Below, in pieces: positions 28,841 through 38,578 of a DNA stretch of 64,000 nucleotides. The stretch is from Bythopirellula goksoeyrii (GTDB lineage: Bacteria; Planctomycetota; Planctomycetia; Pirellulales; Lacipirellulaceae), in assembly GCF_008065115.1 (NCBI RefSeq), contig NZ_CP042913.1, forward strand, positions 1,462,338-1,526,337, given 5' to 3'. How positions within the stretch are numbered: position 1 is the first letter of the stretch; each line of letters starts with the position of its first letter. A program made the position numbers and the translations under genes. The notes under the pieces are model-generated. The model was given only the letters and a program-made list of their open reading frames with translations, did no database searches and was not told where the DNA came from.

Positions 28841-29263
28841 CTACAATTTGGGCACTTTGATCTCAAAAGGGGAATCATTGGTATCAACGACCAAGGGGGT
28901 CGTACTTCCTTTGGTGTATTCCAGGGGGATCAACGAATTCCCCTCCTCATCGGTGGCGTACAAAATCGAAACCTTGTGCTTTCCAGGGACAAGCCCATCG
29001 GCGTATTTATAACTCGTCACGTCTTTGAACTCTCCATTTGCACCAACAGAAACGGACCCAGGGCGGGGGTGGGCATCCCCAATGGGGGGAGCTTGTGAAT
29101 CAAAAACCAATTTCAGCTTACTGGCCTCAATCGGCGTACCATCTTCATACGTGATCTTGCCTTCAACTGGAACATAGTCGAACGGTGAATTCGATCCCCC
29201 ACAACCCTGCAGCACGATGAGTAGCGAAAGCAAGGCCCCACAGTTCTTCCAAGAAATCAACAT
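28841..29263 (-). CDS. small lipoprotein, module copy 1
   Basis: 140 residues from the ATG at 29263 (GGGTG upstream). A signal peptide ends in the lipobox LQGC. The mature domain of about 110 residues starts with YVPVEGKITYEDGTPIEA and has SYKYADGLVPGKHKVSI, the pattern of a transthyretin-like or carboxypeptidase-regulatory beta-sandwich common in planctomycete lipoproteins. It is a clear paralogue of the protein at 44272: FDYVPVEGKITYEDGTPI against YDYIPVTGSVTYEDGTPI, and the same IKVPK ending. It is the last gene of module copy 1, 112 bases after the pseudopilin gene. Confidence 0.8.
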   Translation of the reverse strand: MLISWKNCGALLSLLIVLQGCGGSNSPFDYVPVEGKITYEDGTPIEASKLKLVFDSQAPPIGDAHPRPGSVSVGANGEFKDVTSYKYADGLVPGKHKVSILYATDEEGNSLIPLEYTKGSTTPLVVDTNDSPFEIKVPKL

Positions 29264-29375
29264 GTAACACCCATAAAAACAAAAAGCTCTTATCCCATGA
29301 ACTTCAGCATATGATCTAATCATGGCGAGGGTTAAGGAACTCTTTCGCGACGAGTGACGTCGCCAGTAAAGTGAA

Positions 29376-30497
29376 TTAGTTATCGATGGAAACGCTTAGC
29401 CCGTCTTGGGAAAGATTGAGTCGTTGCCAAGCACGCAGATCTTCTTGCGGGTTCAAGTTGCCGCTAAAGCCAATAAAACCTATGCCAGTGGCATTGTTGT
29501 CAATAAAGTCGGAGATAAAACGAACGCTTGTATCAGCCATTGCCACGAAGGCTCCGCCAGGGTGCGAACTCCGCACGGTGGATTGAGCACTTTGGCCCCA
29601 GTCATCCGGATACATGCATTGAGCACGCAAAATTCCTTCACCTACTTCTGCTATGATCTCGTCCCCACGGTAGATGTCGTCGGAGCCTGGTTGGCAGGCA
29701 TTCACACCTTCATGGGCATTCCATGCGTGGCGGCAATGGAAGTTTGAACCACACATACTCATCGCCCACACACCACGACGATCTGACTCACTTAGACCTG
29801 CTCGCATTTCTGCCAGCATGATCGTGTTGGATGTACCGTCACTGATCCGTGAAATGCTGTAACCGAGATTATAGCTACCGATCCCTACGTTGTATTCAAT
29901 GAATGGAGAGATATCGTGGGTCGCAGTTCCCAAGACGGCATCAAACTCAGCTTTTAAAGGTAAGTACTGAAAAGCATTGTAACCATAGTTTAGTCGAGCC
30001 CAGCTACGGTCAGTCGCACCGGAAGGACCTCCTATGAATCGAGAGCCTTGGGCCCCATCGCTCGGGCAGAGAAATAGAGGGATCTCCTGGTCCACCAAGG
30101 GGGCGTTCACGATATCTTGCATTCTTGATGCGCCGGTGCTGGGAGAAAAGCGGATATCGAAGCGATCATGCAATGCTTGCTGTTCGATAAAGGGGAGGAT
30201 ATCCTTCGTCCAGGTCTCGAGCAAAGCATTGTCGGTACCGACAGGATTGACTCGAAAGTCGGGGCCTGGCGATCCTGCTGGTGCGGGAAAACTGCTATGC
30301 ACATCGTGATAGTTCTGCATGCCGATGGCGACGTTGCGGATGTTGTTTTGGCAGGAAGCACGTCGGGCTGATTCTCGCGCTGCCTGGACAGCGGGCAAGA
30401 GCAAAGCGACGAGTACGCCGATAATGGCGATCACCACCAATAGCTCTACCAATGTAAAGCCAGCAATGAAGTTCTCGCTCTTCTTGTGATATTTCAA
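29376..30497 (-). CDS. DUF1559 pseudopilin-like protein, module copy 1
   Basis: 373 residues. The N-terminus has [26 protein letters not shown], a standard prepilin cleavage and assembly helix, then RRASCQNNIRNVAIGMQNYH. The C-terminal motif is H-X9-D but followed by Thr instead of the usual Gly (HPGGAFVAMADTSVRF). A GVWAMSMCGSNFHCRH segment with paired Cys is shared only with the copy at 44768. The two are clear paralogues over their full length. It lies between the PEP-CTERM exoprotein and the lipoprotein of module copy 1. An assembly or display role is inferred. Confidence 0.87.
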   Translation of the reverse strand: MKYHKKSENFIAGFTLVELLVVIAIIGVLVALLLPAVQAARESARRASCQNNIRNVAIGMQNYHDVHSSFPAPAGSPGPDFRVNPVGTDNALLETWTKDILPFIEQQALHDRFDIRFSPSTGASRMQDIVNAPLVDQEIPLFLCPSDGAQGSRFIGGPSGATDRSWARLNYGYNAFQYLPLKAEFDAVLGTATHDISPFIEYNVGIGSYNLGYSISRISDGTSNTIMLAEMRAGLSESDRRGVWAMSMCGSNFHCRHAWNAHEGVNACQPGSDDIYRGDEIIAEVGEGILRAQCMYPDDWGQSAQSTVRSSHPGGAFVAMADTSVRFISDFIDNNATGIGFIGFSGNLNPQEDLRAWQRLNLSQDGLSVSIDN

Positions 30498-30661
30498 AGC
30501 ACTCTACCCTAACTAACTTCGCCTACGACCGCGCTTTCGTAAGATGCGTCCCTTGCATCCCCTACCTACCTTCGCTTCACTGCCCCGCAAAGCGCTGGAA
30601 AGTGAGTTTGCTGGTGGTTCGCGCGGATAGCACCGCGCGAACCACTGCAACTCGATCAATA

Positions 30662-32344
30662 TTAAGCCGATCTACGGCGACTTGACCCCAGAAGCACGGA
30701 ACCGAACAAGAGGAGAATGCCTGTCGTTGGCTCAGGAACACCTACGCCAATGCCCAACAATGCCATATCGGCCTTGCTGAGAGCAACGCTGCTCTGCGTG
30801 GCGTCAACTCCGTAGGTGCGTTGCCAGGCCAGGAAATCTTTCCCGTCGCTGTCTCCATCTCCATCGGCATCGCCATTGGCATTAGCTCCATAGGCGTTCT
30901 GCCATACGACCAAGTCGTTCTCATCAACTTTTCCATCATTGTTGAAGTCAGCACTCAAGTCGACTTCGATAATTACACGGAAGTTGTCGATTTGGGCCAA
31001 CAAACCTCCATCCGAATTAAGGGCCAAGAAGACATTCAACTGATTGGTATCAGTCAATCCAACTTCGCTTAGAATCCCCAAATCGGTTGAAACATCGGTC
31101 ATGATGTTCGTGCCGATGATGTATTGGAACGTGTCCGTCGCATTCGCGTCAGGAGTACCAGCTAGTGCAGTACCTTCCGCCTGAAAAAAGCTCCCCGTGC
31201 CATCATTCACCGCTAGAGCAACCCGCATGAAGGCAGGCGCAGGCGAGAATGGGTCAACGGCATTACCATTAAACAAATCTTCGAAGTGTATATCAAAAGC
31301 AAAGGCCGAAGCACTATTAATCAACTCACGCAGTTCATCAATTCTGCCTTGAATACCGGAATCGATCACCGGGGCTTCAGGTGTCCCGATGTTGGAATTA
31401 AGCTCGATCGTGCTTCCCCAGTGGAAGGCAAAACCGTTTGGGAACAATCCAGGGTCGTTCTGACGGGTGTTATCGATTTGCAAGACACGGGTTCCGTCAG
31501 TGGCTGCAGGAGAATTGGCGACAATGGTATGCACATGCGAACCAGTATGGCCAGACGGTGGGTCGTCCATGCAGCCGAGACCGCAGTCGGACCAATCGTT
31601 GGAATAGTCAGTGGCCCCTACTTCCCAGGAGCTTATGGTGACTGGCACACTGGGTGGAGCAGGTACAAATCTCAAGTTGTCGAGATAGGCAATCGCCCCC
31701 AAGGGGGCTTCAGGGGTTCCACCTGCTGCGAAAACGTGTGAGCCACCCAAGAAGAACTGGAATACATCAGAGTCTTGCACGGGATTCAAGTCATTCATGT
31801 TAATGCGCAACGGAATCTGTGTTTCCTGCTCCCAGACATCTGCCGTCGCAAAGGCTTGCGTAAATGACGCATCGCTGTTGAGGGCGACATTCATCTGGAA
31901 TAAACCAACAAATGGGGGTCCTATAGGGTTGGAGACGTTGGCCCAAGAACTTGCGTCGAGTGTCAAATCGCCTTCTAAATACCAACCAGCAGGATTTGCT
32001 GCGACTGTGTTGAAGGCATCATACAGGCCGGTATCGATATCGGTGAAAGATGCGCTGAGCGAGACCCCCCATCCCGATCCCGAGTTCATTTCCAACGCCA
32101 AACTATTAGCCCCATTTGTAACACCAGTGGTCGATTGACTGTGGCTGATGTAGATGGAGTTTTCAGTTTCAGCCACGTAGTCGTTTTGCGTTGACCAATC
32201 ACTAATCCCCCCGACTCCCTCGAACGAGTCGAGCAGGATAGGATCAGGCAAGAACTGGCCAAAAGTATTCTCTGTGCTTAGGTAGGATGTGCACGCTACG
32301 GCGACTGCAAGAATGAATCTTGAAGTCATCAGAAAAGTTTTCAT
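30662..32344 (-). CDS. two-domain PEP-CTERM exoprotein with dockerin repeats, module copy 1
   Basis: 560 residues from the ATG at 32344, which has GGAG ten bases upstream. After the signal peptide there are two beta-sandwich domains, the first ending YLDNLRF and the second ending QIDNFRV. Two dockerin-like repeats follow (DFNNDGKVDENDLVVW and DADGDGDSDGKDFLAW), then VPEPTT, a hydrophobic stretch and RRR. The protein at 46028 has the same domain order and aligns throughout. The architecture suggests a secreted carbohydrate-binding protein held at the surface. Operator copies lie upstream at 32401 (partial) and 32631 (exact). Confidence 0.8.
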   Translation of the reverse strand: MKTFLMTSRFILAVAVACTSYLSTENTFGQFLPDPILLDSFEGVGGISDWSTQNDYVAETENSIYISHSQSTTGVTNGANSLALEMNSGSGWGVSLSASFTDIDTGLYDAFNTVAANPAGWYLEGDLTLDASSWANVSNPIGPPFVGLFQMNVALNSDASFTQAFATADVWEQETQIPLRINMNDLNPVQDSDVFQFFLGGSHVFAAGGTPEAPLGAIAYLDNLRFVPAPPSVPVTISSWEVGATDYSNDWSDCGLGCMDDPPSGHTGSHVHTIVANSPAATDGTRVLQIDNTRQNDPGLFPNGFAFHWGSTIELNSNIGTPEAPVIDSGIQGRIDELRELINSASAFAFDIHFEDLFNGNAVDPFSPAPAFMRVALAVNDGTGSFFQAEGTALAGTPDANATDTFQYIIGTNIMTDVSTDLGILSEVGLTDTNQLNVFLALNSDGGLLAQIDNFRVIIEVDLSADFNNDGKVDENDLVVWQNAYGANANGDADGDGDSDGKDFLAWQRTYGVDATQSSVALSKADMALLGIGVGVPEPTTGILLLFGSVLLGSSRRRSA

Positions 32345-32752
32345 AGATAGGTTTCTCCATTTCATTTGAAGTAGCTCCAGTTCTCAATGGTCCCTTGATG
32401 ACGATTACTTGAGGCTTTAACGAAGTGCATCAGACATGGGAATAGTACAGGTTTTCAAGGACCGTCGATCCTCTAGAGAAGTAAATTAGTCTTGGAATTG
32501 TGTATGTGAAAAGTAACCGCTGCTGAATCAAGAGCAAAGAAAAATAAGACTTATTGAAAGCGACATACCGACGATAAGCAAAAAGAACCAATTGAGGAAA
32601 ACAGTAGTCAATCCAGTTGGTCAACTACTTTACCTGTTTCAGTTTAATCTCCTAGCGGAATGGTTGTCTACTGTTTTGCGAACTCAAATCTGAGTTTTTT
32701 TACAATTGCCAGTGTTTGAGCTAAGTTTCCAGCAATCCCAAGCAGTCCATTG
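32345..32752. other. intergenic region upstream of module copy 1
   Basis: 408 bases, AT-rich, with no gene. It holds the exact operator at 32631-32642 and a partial one, ACGATTACTTGA (9 of 12), at 32401-32412. A large part is poly-purine/pyrimidine tract without further structure that I can see. Confidence 0.5.
32631..32642. promoter_or_regulatory. locus operator copy 3 (TCAACTACTTTA)
   Basis: An exact match to the shared palindrome, about 290 bases upstream of the module copy 1 exoprotein. That is far for a simple repressor site, but a partial site closer to the gene (32401-32412) could pair with it by looping. Confidence 0.6.
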
Positions 32753-33901
32753 CTAGAATTCTAGATCGACGATTTGGCCGTCGTTTCGCGCACCCAACCG
32801 ATTTAGCAACTCGACATCGACATCGAAGGACAAGGAGTGGCAGGACCCATCTGCAAAAACTGCATTGAAAGTCCCCGGATGCGCGGAACCGAAATACCAG
32901 AGATCTACTGCTCGACCAAACATATTGCTATTGGTAGGGCTCAATACGAAAGCATCGGAGTCTCCGTACGGTGCAAAGCATGTCGAGCGTACCGTGTCGG
33001 GGTCCCAACCATCAGTCCAGCCTTTGTCGTCCGAGTACCCACCCCCATCGTATTGATTGCTGGGAACAAGCTTTTCCCCGATGACCAAAGTGTTGCTTAG
33101 CCCATCAGTGACGGCCTCAAATCCTATCTCGGCCTGGTTGTTCAATCCATAGGCGCGTGAGCGAGCCAATGCGTTTGTGTGATTTCCCCAATCATGCCTC
33201 CAGCGGGTCCGCACGATTGCACCATCATAAACCGAGTTGTCAGGACCGCCGCTACCACCACCCGCACGTCCTCGAAAAAACGACCAACCGTTGTTATTTG
33301 CGGGAGGAGTGGCGCTGCCGTGATGCGCGGCTTGAATCTGCGGGGTCAGCGGGACCGAGTCGCGCGGGTTGAATCTCTGTTCGCATGTTGGCGTTTTGCA
33401 CGTGCAAGGGGTTGCCGTTGCATAGTCAATCAGTGCAACGGGCTGTCCTAGAATGCTTGCCTCCTGGGCCTCAGTGATTGTGGCGCCACGGCGAGAGGGG
33501 CAGTAGTAGAGAGTGACGGTGGTTGCCTGTAGTGCCGAAGTATTATTCAGACCATGCAATGCATTCTGTTCCAAGTAGGGCAGGATCTGATAGAAGGCTG
33601 AGAGCCCCTGTCTTTCGGGTCCATTTGGTTTGCCGTCAGGACTTCGATAAGGTGTTACATAGTCTTCTATCTCGGGGAAAATGCCGTCTCCTCCCGTAGG
33701 GAGCACGCCTTGCGCATCGACGAGATTGTGGACAGCGATTCCCATTTGCTTGAGCTTATTGATGCAATCCATGCGCCGCGCCGATTCCCTTGCCGCCTGA
33801 ATCGCGGGCAACAGCAATGCGACCAGCACGCCGATAATGGCAATCACGACGAGCAATTCTACTAAGGTAAAGCCAAACTTCGAACGCTTGTATTTAGCCA
33901 T
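32753..33901 (-). CDS. DUF1559 pseudopilin-like protein
   Basis: 382 residues. It has the prepilin segment [26 protein letters not shown] preceded by a short basic leader, then [18 protein letters not shown]. The C-terminal H-X9-DG motif is intact ([13 protein letters not shown]), unlike the two module copies. A Cys-rich insert ([12 protein letters not shown]) lies in the middle. It is 59 bases downstream of a small lipoprotein gene on the same strand, and both probably start from the operator-bearing region at 34.5 kb. Confidence 0.87.
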   Translation of the reverse strand: MAKYKRSKFGFTLVELLVVIAIIGVLVALLLPAIQAARESARRMDCINKLKQMGIAVHNLVDAQGVLPTGGDGIFPEIEDYVTPYRSPDGKPNGPERQGLSAFYQILPYLEQNALHGLNNTSALQATTVTLYYCPSRRGATITEAQEASILGQPVALIDYATATPCTCKTPTCEQRFNPRDSVPLTPQIQAAHHGSATPPANNNGWSFFRGRAGGGSGGPDNSVYDGAIVRTRWRHDWGNHTNALARSRAYGLNNQAEIGFEAVTDGLSNTLVIGEKLVPSNQYDGGGYSDDKGWTDGWDPDTVRSTCFAPYGDSDAFVLSPTNSNMFGRAVDLWYFGSAHPGTFNAVFADGSCHSLSFDVDVELLNRLGARNDGQIVDLEF

Positions 33902-33960
33902 AAGAAGACCCTTTGAAAATAAGATTTGAGGTCAAGTTCGCCTAATTGATAAGTTGAATT

Positions 33961-34422
33961 TTACTGCGTTGAGCCGAAATAAGACGGAATTTCTCCCTGT
34001 GAGATTTCTGTCACACCTCCGCGAGTATTGGTGGCAAGTAATCTTCCCGATTCACCAACGGCCTCATGGGCAACTACAGGATACCCACTTTCATCAGCAG
34101 GTGGCATCTCGGATCCGTAGAAAATGACCAGCGGTTGGTTGTCTCTAGGTGAAGTAAATAATTGATCGACACTATTTAAGCCTCGGATTCGGTCCTTACG
34201 TGTTTCCAAGAAATCGACCAGTTCCTCTTTGTTAGAGGGAGGTTTTTCTCCATGTTCAGCAGCAAAGTTGCCATACTCGACTCCCATCACCTTCAAAACG
34301 CCTCGTGCAGCACTCGTATTGTCTGAGGGGCTCGTCGAATGGCTACAGCCTAGAATATGCCCCAACAGACATAGTCCAGCTATTGCGAAAACGAAACGTG
34401 AGACATTTCGATTGGACATCAC
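33961..34422 (-). CDS. small lipoprotein paired with a pseudopilin
   Basis: 153 residues with a signal peptide ending in the lipobox ILGC. The mature part has FAAEHGEKPPSNKEELVDFLE and a late SGYPVVAHEAVGESG strand. This is a type often found beside DUF1559 genes in planctomycetes, distantly like the soluble domain of pseudopilins. It is unrelated to the lipoproteins at 28841 and 44272. It precedes the pseudopilin gene instead of following it. Function unknown. Confidence 0.7.
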   Translation of the reverse strand: MMSNRNVSRFVFAIAGLCLLGHILGCSHSTSPSDNTSAARGVLKVMGVEYGNFAAEHGEKPPSNKEELVDFLETRKDRIRGLNSVDQLFTSPRDNQPLVIFYGSEMPPADESGYPVVAHEAVGESGRLLATNTRGGVTEISQGEIPSYFGSTQ

Positions 34423-34546
34423 GACTTACCGCATCTAAGCGAGGGAGAAGAAAGACGAAAAAGTAACATCGCTGTGAAAAAAAGGTTTCAACGACGTCGA
34501 CAAGCCAACGACCGCAGGCGAAAATCGGGAGCTGTCGCCGCTTGAT

Positions 34547-34558
34547 TAAAGTACTTTA
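34547..34558. promoter_or_regulatory. locus operator copy 4 (TAAAGTACTTTA)
   Basis: A perfect 12-bp palindrome and an exact match to the shared motif. It lies 124 bases upstream of the lipoprotein-pseudopilin pair on the minus strand and about 340 bases upstream of the ASPIC/FG-GAP gene on the plus strand, so the first is the likelier target. Confidence 0.65.
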
Positions 34559-34643
34559 GCAGGTTAGTCTCAAAATGTAAAGAGGCCGATTATGGGTTCG
34601 CCACGAAAACTGCAAAGTCAAAATACAAGGAATTGCAAATGCC

Positions 34644-34707
34644 CAATTTCCAAGGACCAATGACCAAAACAGTCAAGATTCCTGCCGAAATTGGTCCTTG
34701 GAAATTG
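34644..34707. repeat. intergenic inverted repeat (17-bp arms)
   Basis: CAATTTCCAAGGACCAA (34644-34660) and TTGGTCCTTGGAAATTG (34691-34707) are perfect arms with a 30-base spacer. TGACCAA and CATTGGTCA nearby add a secondary dyad. This is the longest perfect inverted pair seen in the window. Confidence 0.8.
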
Positions 34708-34802
34708 TACATTGGTCATTTTCCTTCCAATGCCGACTTACTTTGCAGTTCTCCTGTATGGATTCGCTGGGTGGTTCCTAGTGGGCTCAGCAACTGGCAT
34801 TA

Positions 34803-34833
34803 TTGGTACACAATGTCGTAGTTCGACTATAAT
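34803..34833 (+). promoter_or_regulatory. probable promoter of the ASPIC/FG-GAP gene
   Basis: A perfect -10 TATAAT at 34828-34833, with a weak -35 (TTGGTA) at 34803-34808 and 19-base spacing. It places the transcript start near 34840, which rules out the earlier in-frame ATG codons and supports translation from 34901. Confidence 0.5.
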
Positions 34834-34900
34834 GACAGGGGGTCTAGCGTACCTTTACGCAAGTGTTTTCTCGACGATTTTGCTTCTTTTCTCACCGGCT

Positions 34901-36886
34901 ATGTCACACTTGCGTAAACCAAGTATCTGTTTGTTCTCCTCTAACGCGATCTGGCTGATCTGCGCCGTTTCATTCCCGGCCTCGAACCCCTGTTCTGCCC
35001 AAACTTTTACTTTGGTTACGGAAGCTGCCGGAATCAACCATGATGCGACCGCTCCAGGTTCACCGCAGGCTCCTACATTTGCTCAGGTCCAGGCGGGTGG
35101 GGCCGCCGCGGGTGATTTCGACGGTGACGGTTGGGTCGATCTCTATGTGACCCGCTACTTCGACAAGGACGTCCTGTATCGCAATAACAGAGATGGGACC
35201 TTTGTTGACGTCTCCTCCACCGTGTTTCTCGGCGGAATCGAAGACGTAGAGACAAATGGTGCAACGTGGGGTGATATCGACAATGATGGCGATCTCGATT
35301 TGGCTGTAGCAACAATGAATGAAGGCCGTCACCGGCTGTACATCAACGATGGCCTAGGGCATCTTGCCGAGCAGGGTTCATCTCGAGGACTTTTGATCGA
35401 TGGGGGAGCGGTCAATACTCGAGGCACGAGTTTTTCTATGGGGGATTACGACAACGACGGCTATCTGGACATGTACGTCACCGCGTGGAAAGATTTTGTA
35501 CCGAGCGCAACTCCACTTCAAGCCAGACTGTTCCGCAACGAAGGTGCCGCGAATCCAGGGCATTTTGTCGATGTAACCAGTTCTGCGGGGGTCGCAGTCG
35601 ATATCACGTCAGGTGTTCACGCCGGCAAGGAACTCTCCTTCACACCGCGATTTTCAGATCTGGATCGAGATGGCCATCTCGACATAGCGGTCATTGCCGA
35701 TGGCAAAGCTTCACGTGTTTTTTGGAATCAGGGCGATGGTACCTTCGCAGACGGAACTGCCGTCGCAGGTATCAATACGGGTACCAACGATATGGGCTTC
35801 ACGCTTGGTGACTTCAACGGCGATGGCCTGCTCGACTGGTTTGCCACTTCGATTGGCTTCGATACGGGGACACATCCCTCAGGGAATCGGCTGTTTTTAA
35901 ATAATGGCAACCGCACATTTAGCGATGCAACGGATGCAGCCGGAGTGCGCGAAGGGGGCTGGGGATGGGCCGCTGACGCCTTTGATTTTGACAACGATGG
36001 CGACCTGGACATCGCTCACAGCAACGGTATGACGATTGCATTTCCATTTCAGAACCAGTCGGTCTTCTTTCGCAACGACGGAGATCGTGAGCAGCCGCAG
36101 CTAGTTGATGTCGCGACTCAGGTAGGAATCACCGATCAGGAGCAGGGGCGCGGATTGCTTACTTTCGACTACGATCGTGACGGCGATCTCGATATGTTTG
36201 TTGTCAACTACAGTGGCCCACCCATGCTCTATCGCAACGATGGGGGGAATGTCCAGGATTGGCTTGATGTACGTACGGTCGGTGATACATCAAATCGAGG
36301 CGGAGTCGGTGCTTATCTCACGGTGACTCCCGATCTTTCGGAGCCGGATGTTTTCTATGTCCGCGAGATGAATGCCAATAGCAATTACTTGGCGCAGAGC
36401 GAAATGATGGCCCATTTTGGACTTGGTGACGTGGAGACCATCGACCAAGTGACTGTCCAGTGGCCCAGCGGCTATGTACAACATTTTGAGGATGTTGCTC
36501 CCAATCAAGTTCTGGTGATTGGTGAAGGACTGCTGGCAGATTTTAATCGTGACGATTCTGTTAACGACGTTGATCTACAACTTTGGACAACCCATTTTGG
36601 AGGCGAGGCAACCGATGAGGGCAGTCCAGGCGATGCCGACTGGGACGGAGATATCGACGGGGCTGACCTGCTAAAATGGCAGCGTCAGTATGGACGGACC
36701 CTAGCCAGCGGCATCCTTTCTGGAGTGGCTGGACTGAACAGCACCCTTGTCAGCGGAGCCGCGAACACGGTTCCCGAGCCTCACTGCTCGATAGTGATTT
36801 TGACCGTGTTGACGGCGATGACTTTGCCCCGAAGGGCCCTTGAAATTCAGACAAGATTCTTCGCAGGTATCGTCAAGTCAATTTAG
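34901..36886 (+). CDS. FG-GAP/ASPIC-UnbV propeller protein with dockerin repeats and PEP-CTERM signal
   Basis: 661 residues from the ATG at 34901, which starts a signal peptide ending in CSA. A seven-bladed FG-GAP propeller carries loops such as DFDGDGWVDLYV, DIDNDGDLDLAV and DFDNDGDLDIAH. An ASPIC/UnbV segment then closes with VTVQWPSGYVQHFEDV. After that come two dockerin-like repeats (DFNRDDSVNDVDLQLW and DADWDGDIDGADLLKW) and a VPEP signal. The protein continues about 20 residues past the usual basic end. Its stop overlaps the end of the GH5 gene by 14 bases. Probably a surface glycan- or protein-binding factor of the mannan locus. Confidence 0.82.
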   Translation: MSHLRKPSICLFSSNAIWLICAVSFPASNPCSAQTFTLVTEAAGINHDATAPGSPQAPTFAQVQAGGAAAGDFDGDGWVDLYVTRYFDKDVLYRNNRDGTFVDVSSTVFLGGIEDVETNGATWGDIDNDGDLDLAVATMNEGRHRLYINDGLGHLAEQGSSRGLLIDGGAVNTRGTSFSMGDYDNDGYLDMYVTAWKDFVPSATPLQARLFRNEGAANPGHFVDVTSSAGVAVDITSGVHAGKELSFTPRFSDLDRDGHLDIAVIADGKASRVFWNQGDGTFADGTAVAGINTGTNDMGFTLGDFNGDGLLDWFATSIGFDTGTHPSGNRLFLNNGNRTFSDATDAAGVREGGWGWAADAFDFDNDGDLDIAHSNGMTIAFPFQNQSVFFRNDGDREQPQLVDVATQVGITDQEQGRGLLTFDYDRDGDLDMFVVNYSGPPMLYRNDGGNVQDWLDVRTVGDTSNRGGVGAYLTVTPDLSEPDVFYVREMNANSNYLAQSEMMAHFGLGDVETIDQVTVQWPSGYVQHFEDVAPNQVLVIGEGLLADFNRDDSVNDVDLQLWTTHFGGEATDEGSPGDADWDGDIDGADLLKWQRQYGRTLASGILSGVAGLNSTLVSGAANTVPEPHCSIVILTVLTAMTLPRRALEIQTRFFAGIVKSI

Positions 36887-38279
36887 CCTTACGGTGGGCA
36901 ATTGAGGCCGAAGCTAAAAAAAGTAGCAGGCTGATCGAAGTCGGCTCGGGGACAGCAGTGGTCGCACCAAATGCTTGCGACCGGTCTGTTGTGGTCTTCC
37001 ATAGCTCGCGCTGCCAGACGAGGAAGTCGGAGCCATCTGTGTCGCCGTCTCCGTCGATGTCACCTTGGTCATCTAGGGCATAGGCGTTGGCCCATATGCC
37101 ATGGTCATCTTCGTCAACGTCTCCGTCGCCATCCAAATCTCCTAGGACGTCGGCAAAATGGGGTCGCAACACATCCATTTGGATACGATCCGATTGATTG
37201 GGCTGACCAAGATTATTGGGCTCCAAAGAGAAAAAGTAATTGGTATACCAAGGACCAGCGGCCCACCACGCCCAACCGAGCCAGACATCATCATTCGCTT
37301 CCATGTAGCTAAGCATGTTGTCGATTGCTTCGTCGCCAATTTGACTAGGACCGTTGCCAATCGTGGAATCGCCAACTGCGAACTCGCCTAGAAAGCCTCG
37401 TAAGTTGTTTGCTTGCAACCAGTTCGTGAAGTTCACGAGCCGCTCTTGTCCAATCGTGGCGCTGACGATGCCTTGGGAGCCACCAGAAGAATTGTTGTCG
37501 AGGTACTGATGGACATCAAAAGCGTAGTTGTTCAGGGGATCAGTAATATTAAGCATGTGAACGGCGTTGGGTCCGTTGTACCAGGTTTCGTTCCAAGCCC
37601 AGGCTCCCGACCATTGGTTGCCAGGGACGAGGATGAGATTCTCTGCGCCTGTCTCACGAATGGCGGCAATTGCGGCGTTTTCTGCTACTACCAGTTCAGA
37701 GGTCTGCATCGAATTGGGTTCATTCATTAAATTGAAAATGACCCTATCGTTGTCCTTGTAGTGATCCGCAATCTGAGACCAGAAGTCGGAAAACACAGAA
37801 ATGGGGACATTTGGATCTACGCCAACGAGACCTTGGCTTGAGGTTTGGAAGTTATTCGGGTCGGGAAAGTATCGCATGAAATTGTGGGGATCGAGAATGA
37901 CGTTTGCTCCCTGAGAGGTGGCGTAATTGACGAACGTGTCCATGCGACTCAACTCCGTAGCATCCAGGGGGGCCAATGCTGATCGCTGCAGTCGCTCCCA
38001 GCGAAACGGCAAGCGAAATGTGTTCATGCCCTCGCCTAGGAAGTAATCGACTTCAGCTGCAATAGGATACGTGTAGTGTTGGCCGTAATTTCCTGGTAGC
38101 GACGACTCACCAAATTCCGCTCCGAAGAGATTGACGCCTGTGAACCGAATCTGCCCCGAACAGTTCGCCGGATTCAGAAAAGTCGCGAAAGCAAGCGTAA
38201 CACCAGCGATACCTAAACTGGATAGGCAGAATCCAACAATCGGCATCCAGCAGGATATGTAAATGTGTTTCATACGCAT
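36873..38279 (-). CDS. GH5 endoglucanase-like enzyme with dockerin repeats and PEP-CTERM signal
   Basis: 468 residues. A long signal segment is followed by a GH5 barrel (about 45-375): RLPFRWERLQ, the acid/base Glu187 in FNLMNEPNS, HQYLD, and the nucleophile Glu299 in FLGEFAVG. The sequence is of the type seen in GH5_5 cellulases (inference on subfamily), which cut beta-1,4-glucan and often glucomannan. It ends with two dockerin-like repeats (DLDGDGDVDEDDHGIW and DIDGDGDTDGSDFLVW) and VPEPTS, a hydrophobic stretch and a basic end. It is divergent from the GH3 gene, and the operator at 38363 lies between them. It is convergent with, and overlaps the end of, the ASPIC/FG-GAP gene. Confidence 0.92.
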   Translation of the reverse strand: MRMKHIYISCWMPIVGFCLSSLGIAGVTLAFATFLNPANCSGQIRFTGVNLFGAEFGESSLPGNYGQHYTYPIAAEVDYFLGEGMNTFRLPFRWERLQRSALAPLDATELSRMDTFVNYATSQGANVILDPHNFMRYFPDPNNFQTSSQGLVGVDPNVPISVFSDFWSQIADHYKDNDRVIFNLMNEPNSMQTSELVVAENAAIAAIRETGAENLILVPGNQWSGAWAWNETWYNGPNAVHMLNITDPLNNYAFDVHQYLDNNSSGGSQGIVSATIGQERLVNFTNWLQANNLRGFLGEFAVGDSTIGNGPSQIGDEAIDNMLSYMEANDDVWLGWAWWAAGPWYTNYFFSLEPNNLGQPNQSDRIQMDVLRPHFADVLGDLDGDGDVDEDDHGIWANAYALDDQGDIDGDGDTDGSDFLVWQRELWKTTTDRSQAFGATTAVPEPTSISLLLFLASASIAHRKAKLT

Positions 38280-38353
38280 CGTAGGTGCCTTTCCGAAATA
38301 GATGAGAAGGCGAGATTAGATCGCAGCACGAGAAAAAGTGCATCGTATGAAAG

Positions 38354-38382
38354 TTGACTATTTCAAGTACTTGAACTAATCT
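38354..38382 (+). promoter_or_regulatory. promoter with operator copy 5 in its spacer (TCAAGTACTTGA)
   Basis: TTGACT (38354-38359) and TAATCT (38377-38382) are spaced by 17 bases. The spacer contains TTCAAGTACTTGAA (38362-38375), a perfect 14-bp palindrome and the best copy of the shared motif. A protein bound here would block the GH3 promoter, and perhaps the divergent GH5 gene that starts 84 bases to the left. Confidence 0.7.
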
Positions 38383-38578
38383 AACAGGGATTCTCCTCAG
38401 CGTCAAATCCGCATCGAAATAGTTGTGATCTGTCGATGCCACCGGAAGGAAAAGTTCGACTGTGTTCGCTCGGTGCCTACCCTATCGCTCGATACTTCTA
38501 GAAATTATTCCCTGTGGGGGAATTGCCAATCGTTGGCTTACTCCTCAATAGATAACTCTGCAGCTAAAGGCAGGTTGG

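Larger units (their letters stand above)
34423..34900. other. divergent intergenic region with operator, dyad and promoter
   Basis: 478 bases without a gene. From left to right it holds the operator copy at 34547-34558, the 17-bp dyad repeat at 34644-34707 and the TATAAT promoter at 34803-34833 that fires rightwards. Confidence 0.6.
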
